A stretch of 64,000 nt of DNA from Chloranthus sessilifolius (GCA_021018995.1 CM037590.1:43712287-43776286); one strand, 5' to 3'; positions 13,501-24,949 are shown, counted from the stretch's first letter. Notes: generated from the sequence alone by a model not told the origin. Numbers and translations: made by a program.

Positions 13501-16500
13501 GGAGTTGTCAATCTGTCATAGAATGAGCGGTTAAAATTTTGGTAAGAAAAAGACAAAAAAAGGTTCATTTATCCCTACTACTTAAGTGAACTAATTTCCT
13601 GTCTAAACAAGAAAGTTCTTTGAGTAGTTCACCCACAAGCTAGCCATAGAACAAAGATAGAATTATAAAATTTAAACTCATACAAATAGCCTACGTAAGT
13701 TGATTTTTAGAAAAATTGGCCATCTAATACTGTCACAAGTAATTGTCCCCAGTTCCTTGGGCATCCAATCCAACCACCAAACACAACCATACACTGAATA
13801 TAGCATATGTAAGCTGCATATCAGAGCTGGTGCTCTGACAGAATCATACCCATGGCACTTAAACCAACCATACGCTGAATATAGCATATGTAAGCTGCAT
13901 ATTGAAGCTGGTGCTCTGACAGAATCATACCCATGGCACTTAAACCAACCATACACTGAATATAGCATATGTGAGCTGCATATCGAAGCTGGTGCTCTGA
14001 CGGAATCATACCCATGGCACTTAAACCATTGCTCTGGTAATACACCAGGCAGGAAACTTGTTGATGTGCACCATTCACCAAAACTGACAGGCCAATCAAG
14101 AGACTACAGAAGCGTGGTTAAACAAAATATGGACAATGGTCAACATTTAACCTATAATCATGCATCTATCAGATGGTTCAAATGGTCAAATAGGTGTTAT
14201 TTCTAGTCTGAGGCCGATCAAAGCAATAACCTGGAATGTAGACAACTTCAACCGATGATCAGGGCCGCCGAATATATGCTAGAGATGGCCCGGATACCAT
14301 CCTCAGTGCTCCATCTGGATTCATTACATACCTCCTTAACCATGCATTCAATCAAGAATTTGTCTACAATGAACCGAGGGCTCATTGCACGCATTTTTAT
14401 GGTCTCTAAAATCTGTGCATGCCTCCAGGTCCATTGACTACACAGCTGACAAGACAAGGCTCATTGTGGACAAATTCTTCATTCAAAAGGGTAGTCCATA
14501 TGCATTTAATCAGGTAGAAATAGACATATTTATAACTTTTTACAACAATAACAATGAGGAAAAAACATCACCTGACCTTCCTTTGTATGAGTTGCTCCAG
14601 TGCTTGAACAAGACTATGCTTTACTGTGCAACAAACACATCCATTTGCCAACTCGACCCATTCTTCAACAAGAGCACCGCCTTCACCCTCGTTAATCATT
14701 GCCCTTTCGACTCCAATTTCCTCGCCGAACTCATTCAATATCACAGCAATCTTCTTACCATGTTGGGCATTCAATATGTAACTAACTAGCTGAAATTTCA
14801 AAATTCAACCCGATATGATTTAACACTTAAACATTTAAAATAAGCACCAAAAATAAAAAATCCTAAAGAGGATATATAAATTTATAGGGATAATGGCTCC
14901 TGGCCGACATTTAAACACCGAGTGGTGTTTAACGGATCTACAACCTTAAAAGAGAATTTTTGATCTCACACCATTGAAGTGTGATTTACTATTATGTTAT
15001 GTGGCATAGATTTATGATCAATCTAAATTGTTGAAGGGGCAATCCATCATAGCGAAATGTTTTAGCCAAAGAATCATGTTCACAAGTGGACGTGAACCAT
15101 CCGATTGGTGATTTTGAATATCAGCCATTAAAACTAAACACAACAGCTGGTATTAGAGTGTCCAGATCAGATGGTTAAAATATCTCAAAAAATCTGGTTT
15201 TTGGGCCCATTGCCTTTCAACTTATGATCTATCACTTTGACAGTGTCGATTACGTACATCTTAATCCCATCAATGATATACGATCATTTAAGCACCATTT
15301 TGGTTCTTATATAATGGTCAGGAGAGTCATGCCCAAATTTATATCAATAGCATTCTCTCAGCAATGTTACCAAAATTGATTGCCCAGGCGAAGGGGGGGC
15401 ATGGGAACAAATTGATCGCCTAGGTTGACTTGTCAATCAACTATTGAAGAGCGATGCATTAATAACAACTAGGGTGCAGATTTGAACCGAAAACCGACCA
15501 GAAACCGATCGAACCGACCAGACCCGATTGAAAACAGAAACCGAACTGAACAGATTCGGTCCGGTTCGGTTTCAATGTTGGTACCTAAAAACCGAAAACC
15601 GGCTGGGTAGGGTGAGAAAACCGGGAAAAAAAATCCGAAAAAAAAAAAAAACAAAATATATGAAGAAACTGAAAACCGAACTGACCAAAACCGAAATCGG
15701 ATTGATTTGGTTTCGGTTTGAGTGGTTGGAATATTCGGTCAACCAAAACCGAAACGGAAATGTTTCGGTTCGGGCTCGGTTTTGCATAAACCAAACTAAA
15801 AATCCAAATTTTGGTTTCAGTTTGGTTCGGTTAACCGAATCTGCACCCCTAATAACAACACTAGATGGTTTCCAACTTGTAGATATTAGTATATACAATA
15901 TAATAATTTTAGAAATGGTATTTTGATATGTACCCTGAACTCTGAACCAAATGGTATTTTGATATATAAAACCCTGAACTCTGAACCTTGAACCCTGAAC
16001 CTATACAGTATAATAATTTTAGAAATGGTATTTGACATATAATTTATTTATTTATTTTTAAGAAAATACTAAGTGTGCCTATGCAAGTCAGTGCTTGATA
16101 TCCTACAGTAACGTTTCTACTTTGATAACATTTTAGAAAAAAATTACTGTTTACAGACAATAAAAATAAAAAATTAACCAAATCATAACTGTAAATTTAA
16201 ATTTTATATATAGCACAATTAATATCATTATTCCCTTTTCTAAGTATAAAATCAGCTTTAAATTTTCACCTATAACCTCTACTTCAAAAATATGAATTTC
16301 CATTTTCTTCAACCATTTAATTCAAAAACCATACGACTTCATCCGAATCGTGAGAATATATATATATATACCAAATCACAAGTATTTTAGCGGACCCCAT
16401 AAATATTGGATTATACGCATTGTAAATGCCCATTAACACTGATTTAACACCATTTTAATCAGTCGAACACGATAAATTAAACTAAATAATTCACCGAAAA

Positions 16501-16691
16501 ATAAGAGAAAAAAGAGAAGAGCTCTTTACAGTAGATTTCCCGGCACCGAGGTAACCGGTAATGACGGTAACGCCAACCGAATCTCCCGCAATATTTTGAA
16601 GCTTTTCGAATTTTTCAGTAGAATTCAACGATTTCGGTTCGCAGTTTCCTTTAATTTCAACAGCAAGCGGCGGCTCCTCGTCGTCATCCAT
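1690..16691 (-). CDS. ZNG1: COBW-domain zinc chaperone (ZNG1-type), gene span, 3' end missing
   Basis: G3E-family GTPase of the COBW/ZNG1 type, known in eukaryotes to deliver zinc to clients such as methionine aminopeptidase 1 in the cytosol. Seven exons can be joined in frame with GT-AG borders (16691-16530, 14789-14572, 13341-13227, 12367-12278, 11022-10837, 10743-10624, 1800-1690), giving 334 residues. Visible motifs: Walker A ITGYLGAGKST at about 44-54, metal-binding GCVCC at 104-108, ETTGLANP at 134-141, and guanine-specificity NKID at 201-204. The C-terminal CobW domain begins in exon 6. Plant homologues have roughly 370 residues, so about 40 residues and the stop codon lie left of the window. 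No transit peptide is apparent. Residues 5-13 (EEPPLAVEI) could correspond to the short N-terminal client-binding motif of ZNG1, but that is inference. All exons are open with no lesions. Confidence 0.93.
2603..2651. repeat. (CT)n microsatellite
   Basis: About 24 CT units inside the hAT cargo, followed directly by AAAAACCCTAA. Confidence 0.95.
2765..2801. repeat. (CT)n microsatellite
   Basis: A second CT tract in the hAT cargo. The open frame across it (2717-3193) is low-complexity and not credible as protein. Confidence 0.95.
4080..4113. repeat. (AG)n microsatellite
   Basis: About 16 AG units in the long ZNG1 intron, between the split MITE and the solo LTR at 4445. Confidence 0.95.
4445..5079 (+). 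mobile_element. Solo LTR with TGAAA target duplication
   Basis: Begins TGACGGGAAATT and ends CCCGCGTCA, with TGAAA directly on both sides (4440-4444 and 5080-5084), so this is a clean solo LTR. U3 carries four copies of a CGGACRTCCGT palindrome (4570-4675). A TATATATAAAGG promoter box lies near 4790, and the block GGAGTGATTCTTCAAAG (4898 on) is shared with the LTRs at 24167 and 44171. Confidence 0.9.
5085..6319. other. ZNG1 intron, no recognised element
   Basis: AT-rich intron sequence downstream of the solo LTR. Short open frames exist on both strands but match nothing and have no coding character. Confidence 0.6.
6320..7731 (+). mobile_element. Ty1/copia retrotransposon remnant (LTR end, PBS, gag start)
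   Basis: A primer-binding-like site TTGGTATTAGAGCATG starts at 6509, two bases after a possible LTR ending in CA at 6507. From the ATG at 7537 the plus strand reads a copia gag N-terminus with the hallmark LQITTVQFDGTNYLA. A TAG then replaces the usual tryptophan, and a further stop follows near 7729. The rest of gag and all of pol are missing. The LTR start near 6320 (TGTTAGAATGGG) is a guess. Confidence 0.7.
7218..7466. repeat. CGATAC-rich repeat patch
   Basis: Repeated ACCGATA/TATCGGT words and a left end CATGGCAACAAAATTTGG related to the MITE at 2353. It is inserted in the copia leader. The right boundary is unclear and no target duplication was found. Confidence 0.5.
7749..9001 (+). mobile_element. 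Solo LTR with triplicated U3 segment
   Basis: TGATGGAG at the left and TTACATCA at the right are flanked by GATAT (7744-7748) and AATAT (9002-9006), a probable 5-bp duplication with one difference. The interior has a CATATATAAAGG promoter box near 8385 and the GAGTGATTCTTCC block seen in the other LTRs of this group. U3 is expanded by a tandem repeat. Confidence 0.6.
7795..8360. repeat. Tandem repeat, 234-bp unit, with GGACGTCC palindromes
   Basis: Unit 1 (7795-8028) and unit 2 (from 8029) are nearly identical, starting CGAAAGAAGCATGCG. A third partial copy follows, sharing GCAAGTTGGCGGTTTTAG with the first two. Each unit carries ACGGACGTCCGT or close variants several times. Confidence 0.9.
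9149..10265 (+). mobile_element. Solo LTR with ACAAG target duplication
   Basis: Begins TGACAGGGACG and ends TCCCGCGTCA, with ACAAG on both sides (9144-9148, 10266-10270). Its 3' half is the reverse complement of the LTRs at 27448 and 30048 in this window. U3 (9300-9530) is filled with TCGATCGATCGAAA-type palindromes instead of the GGACGTCC type. A TATATAAGG box lies near 9640. Confidence 0.9.
10524..10570. repeat. (TA)n microsatellite
   Basis: About 23 TA units, 54 bp downstream of the ZNG1 exon 6 donor on the minus strand. Confidence 0.95.
10624..10743 (-). CDS. ZNG1: ZNG1 exon 6
   Basis: Acceptor CATCAG|GAT and donor AAG|GTATAT bound 40 codons (DAVQLEKLLIES ... CICEQKRVNLDK), the start of the CobW C-terminal domain. 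A (TA)n tract lies about 55 bp downstream of the donor. Confidence 0.9.
10837..11022 (-). CDS. ZNG1: ZNG1 exon 5
   Basis: Acceptor TTGTAG|GAC, donor AGG|GTTAGT, 62 codons. It starts DVIILNKIDLVS, containing the NKxD guanine-recognition motif, and ends in KAYDAR, leading into the C-terminal domain. Confidence 0.92.
11023..12277. other. ZNG1 intron 4
   Basis: AT-rich. Between 11800 and 11960 the word TTTAAACACTGTT recurs in degenerate form on both strands. No transposon boundaries found. Confidence 0.6.
12278..12367 (-). CDS. ZNG1: ZNG1 exon 4
   Basis: Acceptor AATAG|GTTGTG, donor GCG|GTATTA, 90 nt and 30 codons, starting VVDAKNLRLQLDD and ending FPEAFLQIAFA. The VVDA motif and the following segment are characteristic of plant COBW proteins. 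Confidence 0.92.
12368..13226. other. ZNG1 intron 3
   Basis: AT-rich sequence without recognisable genes or elements; ends in normal splice sites. Confidence 0.6.
13227..13341 (-). CDS. ZNG1: ZNG1 exon 3
   Basis: Acceptor CTACAG|GCTT completes the split codon from exon 2. The exon encodes LDHILLETTGLANPAPLAS and the WLDDQLES segment, and ends at ACT|GTGAGT. The ETTGLANP motif belongs to the switch/nucleotide-binding core of the family. Confidence 0.93.
13787..14031. repeat. Minisatellite, 81-bp unit, three copies
   Basis: CATACACTGAATATAGCATA recurs at 13788, 13869 and 13950, an exact 81-bp period, with only a few substitutions between units. Because 81 is divisible by three, it leaves long repetitive open frames on both strands, which are not genes. 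It lies in ZNG1 intron 2. Confidence 0.93.
14572..14789 (-). CDS. ZNG1: ZNG1 exon 2
   Basis: Acceptor TTTCAG|CTAG and donor GTCAG|GTGATG, 218 nt, ending in phase 2. It encodes the LVSYILNAQHGKKIAVILNE segment, FGEEIGVE and the zinc-binding GCVCCTVK motif. A tempting stop lies three codons past the donor if the exon is read through. Confidence 0.93.
14887..15334. mobile_element. Mutator-type MITE with perfect 9-bp target duplication
   Basis: Flanked by AAATTTATA on both sides (14878-14886, 15335-15343). Ends are GGGATAATGGCTCCTGG and the inverse GGGCATGACTCTCCTGACC, followed by ATTTAAACACC / ATTTAAGCACC stretches in inverted orientation. There is no coding capacity. Related copies lie at 52457 and 57472. 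Confidence 0.88.
15470..15851. mobile_element. hAT-type MITE, TIR TAGGGTGCAGATT
   Basis: TIRs TAGGGTGCAGATT and AATCTGCACCCCTA with ATAACAAC duplicated exactly (15462-15469, 15852-15859). The interior consists of ACCGAAAACCG / CGGTTTCGGTT words on both strands, which produce several spurious overlapping open frames. Confidence 0.92.
15860..16529. other. ZNG1 intron 1, proximal part
   Basis: AT-rich with a short direct repeat (AATAATTTTAGAAATGGTAT at 15901 and 16011) and a short (TA)n at 16356. Nothing coding. Confidence 0.6.
16530..16691 (-). CDS. ZNG1: ZNG1 exon 1
   Basis: The ATG at 16691-16689 opens 54 codons: an acidic N-terminus (MDDDEEPP) followed by the first beta strand and the complete Walker A loop GYLGAGKST. 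The donor is ACT|GTAAAG right after the Walker threonine, a position where the family reading resumes with LV in the next exon. I chose this start because it is the first in-frame ATG and the acidic N-terminus is typical of plant homologues. Confidence 0.93.
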
Positions 16692-18850
16692 AATCGGACC
16701 TTTGAAAAATAGCTCTCTGTCGAAGCGAAAATTCGAGCTGAAATCAGGGAACGAACCACTATTAGGAGCCTATGACTGCGTATTAGGGATCGGGTCAGGT
16801 TCAGGACTGTCCTTAAACGGGCCGATTATAATCGAGTTCTTGGAGCTTACCCGAGTAGTTATCCATCCAAGCCGGTCCAGCCCATTTATGAATCGGGTTT
16901 ACTTTACCTTAGGCCATACCCAGCCCATGGTGGTCGGGCAGGAACTAGCTGCCTGAAAAATTCTATGCAAAATAATACATTTGATGCAGTCGAGCTAAAC
17001 GAGCCGATCTTTAATCAAACGTTTAATATTAACTCATATCCAAGCCTATTTACTAATTGGTCTGCTCCGAGCCAACTCATTTATGTATCAGGTCTATCTA
17101 CCTTAGCTCATAGTAGCCCATTATAGGTTAGGCTAGGCTCAAACCGAGCTAGATCGAGATCAAGCCCAGCCCATTGAAAACCCCAATACATATTGTGTGA
17201 ACCTGTCATATGGCTTCTAAGCCGTCGGATATGAAGGTTATTATCAAAAGATCTTTGGTGTAATAAACAGGTACGGACCACGATCTTTATAGTATGTTTC
17301 AGCGCATTCAAACAGTCATGATATTGTATTGATTGTTGAATTATAATATGAGATAGTATTCTTATGCCAATCTATTGCCCCGTTTTTTAGATCATGGCTT
17401 TCAAATCTAAGGGCATAATATTTTCACATGACAGATTCCAAAAATATCAAGTCTTTCTAGCAAATTAAATAATGTGTTTGGCTCAACTTTGTTGTACAGC
17501 AATTAGGTATGAACTTATATTAATTAATAAAATCTTTGATCACATGCTAATACATGTGTGACTTTGTGTCCTTTCAAGTAATCGTTTAGCATCGACTCTC
17601 TAAATGGGTATGATTTTATTATCATGCTTATGAATTTGCAAATATTATGTTTGGATGTTTAAGCGATATATTTAGATATAGCCCAAATATTTCTAAGTCC
17701 CCATCATGTAAAAGCTTGCAGATCCAATTTTAAAACCAAGGTTCTGAACAACGTCACAAATCTCTCCTATTATCAGAAAGTAAATGAAATTTTTTAAGAG
17801 TATGATCCTCTCTGCACGAGTTAACATGACATTAGAGTAAAACCTTCTTCAAACGAGCTAACATGACGATCCTTTTTGTTGAACTTTAATCCCACATTGG
17901 ATAAATTATAATGTTGTCTCTCCCCTTATAACATCCTCGGCCCCTCCACTCATTGTTAATTGATTTTGAATTGGATGCACAATTAAAAGCGGTGGGAATA
18001 AAAATTTTGATGTTTGATTAGATTGTTTGAAAAATTATTTCCATTGGAAATTATTTTTTCTTGTTTGACATGTGTGTATGGAAAAGAATTTGACAAATTT
18101 CTCCGAATTTCTTCGAAATTTACTGAAATAGGGTCGAGCGAAATTTCGATGATTTCTCCGAAATCGCTGAAATTTCATTAATTTCGGAGAAATTAACGAA
18201 ATTTCACTAAAATTAATAAATCTTTTCTAATTTTTGTCTTGTTTAAAATAATAAATAAATTTTTTATGAAGTTTAAGTATAATTTATATTTAATATTTTT
18301 TGTACTCCCCCAGATTTTCCCGAAATTTTTTGAATTTTTCTCAAAATTTATCCGAAATGAACTGAAATGACCCCCTACCGAAATGTTGTCGAAAACGAAA
18401 TTTGTCACTATGTAAATGAGGTCTTTTTTTTCAAATAATAAAATAATAGTTTTTATCATTTAAAAAGAAAAACCTTTTTTCATTAAAATTATTGTTCAAA
18501 TGACAAAATGCTATTGTTATGTTGGTGAGAAACTCAACATTTGCAACTTAAGAGGTTGGTTAATTTCTTTCTAATATAGATTAGTAAATAAAACTTGAGT
18601 GTCTATATGGGGCCTACTTAATTTTATTTCCATCTCTTATAATGTATCAAACAAAAATATATGAAAATTGAATTTTAATTCCACTAATATTTGTCATGTC
18701 CAAATTATGTAAGAGGGCCTCAAATGCAATTAGTTAATAGAGAAGAGTTCCAAAGAAACATTTGATTGTCCGTTACTTATAATTGTAGTAATAGTAAATA
18801 CAGTATGATGTAAGGGCCTACAATTTACAAGGGTACTTTTTGGAGGGGGG
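16692..18850. other. ZNG1 upstream region and gene-poor DNA
   Basis: Immediately upstream of the ZNG1 start no clear TATA box is visible. From 16795 to 17170 the sequence repeats degenerate GGTCGGGTT / AACCCGACC words, like those at 21200 and 47100. From 18060 to 18390 it is dominated by CGAAATTTC words. No gene recognised. Confidence 0.55.
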
Positions 18851-21800
18851 ATAGGTGTGCCTTGCTGTAAGGTCAAAAGATTGGGATAAAAACAATCCCC
18901 ATCAACTAAGTCAAGACAACCAAAGTCATGAACTTAACAGCTATCATGTAAATCTAGTACAAAATTTTTTTAAAATGGCTTTTGACCACTTTAAATTAGA
19001 TGGTGGAGATCATCTTTTTGACCTAATCTTTCGTCCCATACATATTGAGATAATAGGCATTAAATCACACGTAACATATGCTGATTCTATATCACTGTGG
19101 CGAAGATTTTCTTCCAATTGGACAAGTTATAGTCTACATAGAAATTGGGTTAGTATTAGGTAAGCAGTGAAAGTGCCACATGAATTTGTCCACATGTCAC
19201 TTTTCGATATGTGTAGCATGAGAAACTAACATGTACTCTCTTATAGCTGCGCCATGATCTAAAGTTATTTGGTGTAAATGACTGAGATGAAAAATAGTTT
19301 CATCATTTGATTAAAGCCATCAAAAGTCATCTAAAATTAATAATTATAATGTAAACTCCAACATACTGTTTGCTTTGGATGATGTCAGATAGCATTATAT
19401 TAGATAAGGGAGATTGTTTTTCTATTCAATCTTTTACAAAATAAATCTTGAGAACATTGAGTCAAATCACATACGATTAAGGCCTTCTTACGCATATCAT
19501 TGGTTATGTGATGTTTAGCTACTTATTTGAAGGCTCTTTTAAGTTAATCATAGATAGCATAAAAACTTATGAAGGCATTAACTTTGGCTAAATCTAAACA
19601 GTGGCTATGCGAACCGCGCGTTACAAAATTGATGAACCACATGTAGGGGGGTTGTGCTGACATCCTAATTTGTGATAAAAAGGATGTCTGGTTAGTGCAT
19701 AATCCTTGAAATATTCGTGGCAAGATGGGGGCGAGTGCATCCCTCAACGATTAGCCCAAGTGTAAGCTTGGGATACCCATGGGTACGTTTGATTGTCAAA
19801 TGAAACGTGTTTCACTGTTATAATTGATAAGTTGATCGTGAGTGGTTGTTTGATAGACTAAAGAGTAAACACGTTAACGTGCTTTTTAACTTACAGTTAC
19901 GAAAAATTGCATATGAAGAGGGACCCTTGTATCCGCTAGTCGTTACACATCGTCACGCGTAAATATGAGTGCCCTTAAACTCATCTGCAAAAGTTTGCAA
20001 TTAAATTTGTCCTAAGTTATTAAAAAAATTTGTGGTGATATACCAATACCATCCACATAGAATTGTGGACCATTTTACATAAAATTGATGAACCATGCAT
20101 GTCACATTTTACATAATTAATGACCACCCATATAGAATTGTGGATCCCGCGTTCATCCACTCTTCATCAATCAATGCTAACTCCTCACCACTGTGCCAGC
20201 CTACAGTTCACCTAATATCAATTCTTTGCTAATTTAACATGGGAAACCATTATTTTTCAACCCAAGATTTTTCTTTTCAATCTGGGTTTCACTTACTCTT
20301 GTTGACTATTTTAAATGAGACAATGGAGATCATTTTTCAACCAATTCTTCAATACAATAGATCTTGAGAAGTGAGATCATGGTTCGAACAATAGAATTAA
20401 TGCACGCACACACATTAAAAATTAGTTCATAAAGAAAACGTGAATCAGCTGAAGTTTTCTATTCTGTGTTTTGAAGAACCAATATTAAATTTTTTATTCT
20501 AGAAAATTGTCATTTGGTGCTCGCTCTATTCTAGGAAACTTATTACCTACCTGAAAAAATAAAAATAAACCTTATTCCCTCTCTCTATTACATACATATA
20601 ACAAAATCTAATTATCTAAATACAAACTTGATGGCTTGCACTCAAAAACATGTCGCGTGTTACCTAGAAAAAGGGGGGGCTGTATGACTATGAGCAATAA
20701 ATAGATGTTATTCGTTACTTGCTCAATGGTCAGTCCAACCAGGTTGAATTGAATTTTAAATTTAACCACATTGTAGCCCTTGAAAATAAGAAAATCTTGA
20801 CGGCATGTTATACTATAAAAATTAGTCGTGAAAGTCCTGATTCTCCTATTTCTAAGGGCTGCAGATGTTGTTGAACTCGAAATCCTTTTCAACCTGATTG
20901 AAATGAAATTAAGCACAAGTGGGGGCAACTGTGCAATTAATGTCCATTCTGATTCTACTGGCCTCTAGCTCCAGAGTCATTTCTAGAGAGACATCCAATT
21001 ACATTTGGTGAGCAGCTATGGCTTAGAATGAAGCAGACACTAATCCAAAGCTTGCTCTCAGCTTTCCAACGAGGGCTTTTATCATGGCCCATAAACATTT
21101 TATCACAATCTTATTTCATCTATTTAGTGTCTGATTTCGTGACCAGTCATATTAAGGCAGTCAAAATGGGTTAAAATTTTGGCTGCCCAACAAAAAATTA
21201 ACAAATGCCCAACTCATCCCAGCCTAACCCGATGCTGCACCCAACCAAATTGACCTGAAAATTTTACCTGACATAGTAAAAAACTTCCGATTTTCCTTGA
21301 TTTTAAATATAAAATAGATGGTTGAGTCAGGTTGATCCGAACCAACCCAAATATTTTTGGGTGTCTCAACCGAACCTGAGCTGACTATTTAGTTGGCCCA
21401 AAGATTAGGTGGGATGACTAATGCCTACTTAACCCAAAGATCAATTTTATGTGCCCGATGTAATAAAAATTTAGGGTTGGACGGGTTGGACAGCTGGCAG
21501 ACCCAACCTATTGACAGCCCTGATTCATATGTTGGAAGGATGCGATCGAGATCTATTTTGGTGTCTAAATGATGGTCAAGATAGTGAAGCTCTTTTTAAT
21601 ATGTGCAAGTCAAATACCTGGATTGAACTCCCCTCTATCCCTGTTCGGAATTGTTGTCTTTTTAGACGGCCGCTGTGCAGGGCTCATTCAACGATTTCTG
21701 GGGTTTCATGTTGCTATTAAGCAAGTGAGTCAACTTTCCTTCTCCAATATCTTTTTTTAATTTTTTTCAATATTCATTCCATTTGATTGCATGCATTCTC

Positions 21801-23100
21801 ATTTGTTCGATTCTTATTTCGATTCTACGCGTTATGATGTAAGTCTACGGCGAGATTATGATCCTAATTCGACGAATTAGATTTATTTTTTATTTTTTTT
21901 TATACTCACTTGACGTCTTGTTTTTGTCTTAGATCTGTGTTCTTTGTTTTTTCTTCATGGGGATCGTAGTATGTGATGCATTGGGCGTTCGATTGATGTG
22001 TTATATTAGGTTCTATCGATCGAATTCAATTTCTCATTCTGTTAGGTACAGGATGAGTTATGGACTTTTAGTTAGATTGCTGAATTTGCAAGTATAACTT
22101 CAATAATTATTTTTAAGTTGATTGGGAGTTATGTAATATTCTTTTTTGGCTTTTAGATCAATACTTATAAAATTAACATCTGATGAGACACTGAAAATGG
22201 GAGCTATTTCAGTTTATATCATGGGGTAAAAACTGATATGTGCTTGTTTTTCCAGGCTCCCATTCTTAGACGTACTATTAGATCGTACGTCTCAATATTG
22301 TTGGAGGCTTAATTTCATAATCCAGGCCATCAAATCGATGAGCCATGCCCCAAAAATACAGTGATCAGATGATTTTTATCATCCAATTAGTTTCTCTTTT
22401 GATGTATGTATAATGGTCCGTTAAATAATTAGTCGATAGATGATTATGGTTGTCCAATCAGCAATTTTTGGGCTATTACTCATTGTCAATTGACTCTTTG
22501 TTTGGAGCATTATGGACATACATCCATTGGTGGGTAACAATGGGGGGGGGGTACATATTTATTATCGTGAACATGCAATTTCAATTCAATGTTGTCAAAT
22601 GCGACCACATATGCCATTTGAAAAGGGTAAATCACATATGCCATGGTGGCATATGCGTACAGGAAAGTATGTGATCACACAATGTGCGATTGCATATGCC
22701 GTTCGGTTTTCATATAAATGATATATAATTTTTTAATTATTTCTCTTAATAAAATGAAAGTTTATTCCCTTTATTGAATGATTTTTTTTTGCATTATGGA
22801 GACTACAATGTATGTTTCGAACTTGTCAGACCTTCCTATACTTTTCTTATATATATTTTTTCAGTTTTTAAAGATTTTTTTATGATTTTTTTAAAATTTT
22901 TTTGAAAAAATAAATTTCGAAAAACATTAAGCGGCTGCATATCTGATCAGCCAGTCAAATCGCATATGATGGTATATGTGATCTGACAACAATGAATTTC
23001 ATTCCAATGAAAGAAAATAAATTTAGCTTGTGCTAAGTAAGAAACTTAGCGACAAAGCAAAAGGGAAAAAAAACAAAAAAAACAAAAAACCAGAAAAGAA
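18851..23100. other. Gene-poor region
   Basis: Half-copies of a foldback repeat at 18960-19050 and 20285-20370 (TGGAGATCAT...AATCTT words). A probable degraded hAT MITE lies at about 21146-21523, ending ATTGACAGCCCTGA. The T-rich stretch 21700-22100 resembles an intron but has no exon I can support. Confidence 0.5.
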
Positions 23101-23146
23101 AAGAAGGAATTAGGGGGGTGACTTGAGCTCCCTAAAGCAAGAGTTA

Positions 23147-23587
23147 CATGGGTCAAAATATCGGACGATACTGATACGTATCGTCCAATACCGATACGTA
23201 TCGTCTGATACGTATCGTTTTTTAGGGTCCCCGATATGATAAAAATGGTTTTTATCGGGTACCCACCAAAATAACCTAATTATCGGACAATACATTGAAA
23301 TTATCGTTCGTATCGGATGATACGGACGATAATTTGGCAGATTGACAGGGACCCCATTTGGCCAAATTATCCGACGATACATTCAAATTATCTTTCGTTA
23401 TGATAATTTCAAATTATCGTCCGATAATTTGATTTTGGGATTTTTCTGAAAAAAAATTAAAAAAAATAGTATCAAAACGATACATTCAATGTATTGCCAA
23501 TACATTGAATGCATCGGACGATACACAATTCGTATCGTCTTGGAGTTCAGGACGATACGTATCGAAATTTTGATATTTGGATCCATG
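23147..23587. mobile_element. CGATACGTATCG-rich MITE-like repeat
   Basis: Ends CATGGGTCAAAATATCGG and, inverted, CATGGATCCAAATATCAAAA, with many GATACGTATCG palindromes between. Same type as the MITE at 2353. It abuts the 3' remnant of LINE B; no convincing target duplication. Confidence 0.6.
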
Positions 23588-24166
23588 GTTACGTCAATGC
23601 CATCACCCAAGCAGAAGGGAACATGCACACCCTCAAAACTCTGCCTGGTTTAGGCAAGATTGTCCAATCATTAAGCACCAAGGACGGGACATCGAGGAAA
23701 ACTTGGGTAAGGCAAGATCCCACACAATCGTGGTATCACAATCCTCTGGGATATCAACCTTTTTTGCATATGAAACACATGATAATTTCTTTTTGACCAA
23801 ACCGTGTGGAAAATCACGAGAAGGGTGAGCAGCCAAAGCCAATACCCAAGCTTATTGGAAGGGCCTGAGAATCCATGCAGCTATCAACCCATTTCAAGAT
23901 CTCGAAAAACACCACCTTACATTGAAGAGAGCAAGCACCCTATCCCAAATAGATCTTGTATAGGGGCAGTGAATCGTTATGTTATCACAACATTCGTTCT
24001 TGTGGAAACACAACACACAACAACTCCTAATCTGCAACCCCCTGTGACACAACAAATATCTAGTCTTTAGCTTGCCCTAGCAATACACCAACCAAGAAGA
24101 GAGGCTTTGGGAGGGGTGGGGATATTCCAAATGATTGACCAAGCATAGAGAGAGAGGGGGGGGGGG
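23588..24166 (-). mobile_element. LINE B, piece 1 (zinc-binding C-terminus of ORF2)
   Basis: The minus strand shows a degraded reverse-transcriptase C-terminal zinc-binding region and tail, e.g. VWDLALPKFSSMSRPWCL and a WVDSCMD segment, with several stops and frame changes. The poly(A) end is not present. It is separated from piece 2 by the solo LTR at 24167. Confidence 0.65.
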
Positions 24167-24949
24167 TGATGCGGAATTTGCGTCGGCATGTTCGGATCAA
24201 GGCTGGGTCAAACAAAGAAGAATAACTTGGAGAAAGTGAACACATAAATGAATTTTCAAACGGCCCGTGATTTAGTGGCTACACGGAATTTTGACTCGAA
24301 AATTCCCAAAATTTAGAGTTTTAGTTATTTTAGGATATCTATTGGTGGATTAGCTTCCTTATTTGAGATTTTTAGAGGTCAGGTGTGACATTTGACCATT
24401 AATTTCGTCACTTTTGGTGCAACCCTTGGAAAGCTGGTCATAACTCCGTCAATACACGTTGGAATTGTAATAAACTTAAAAAAAAAACTAATCTCGTGTT
24501 GATCGGATACTGTTTGACCTTCAAAAGTGGTCGCGTAACAAAAAAATGAGATTAGTGGTGAAATAAATTGTGACCGTTAGATTAGAAGTTTTAATGGTTA
24601 GTTAGGAGTCTTATTTTAGTAGGATTAGACCTAATTAGGGTTTCAAAAGTATATATAACGCATTGTAATCTCTTATGAGACAGAGTTTTATGATGAATGA
24701 AAATTAAGGTTGCTTTTGTGCATCTTGTGAAAGAGTGAATCTTTCGTAGAAAACTTGCTATGAGTTTTCGCGTTTGAGGAGTGATTCTTCAAAGCTATCG
24801 TTGGGGCGAAGCTGACAAGCCTCTTTGGAGCGATTCCGGAGATCTTCTACCTCTTTTTTTTTTGTTTTATTTGAAGATCGAGAACCCTAAATCCTATCGT
24901 GTGGGATTTTACGCTATTTTAGGGTTAACGTTGTTTATGTTCGGCATCA
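24167..24949 (+). mobile_element. Solo LTR, TGATGC...GCATCA type
   Basis: Begins TGATGCGGAAT and ends CGGCATCA. It is homologous over its length to 44171-44996. It carries the GGAGTGATTCTTCAAAG block also present in the LTR at 4445, so all belong to one LTR group. Left flank GGGGG and right flank GAGGA do not match, so the target duplication is lost or altered. It splits LINE B. Confidence 0.75.

Noticed and set aside
13678..14206. Open frames of 92-168 codons on both strands
   Set aside because: They are produced by the 81-bp minisatellite, whose unit is divisible by three.
14487..14789. Plus-strand frame overlapping ZNG1 exon 2 (14385-14789)
   Set aside because: Exact antisense shadow of exon 2, which carries the conserved GCVCC motif on the minus strand.
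16702..16956. 84-codon frame just upstream of ZNG1
   Set aside because: Runs antisense to the promoter side, in degenerate GGGTCGGGTT-type repeat; no domain.
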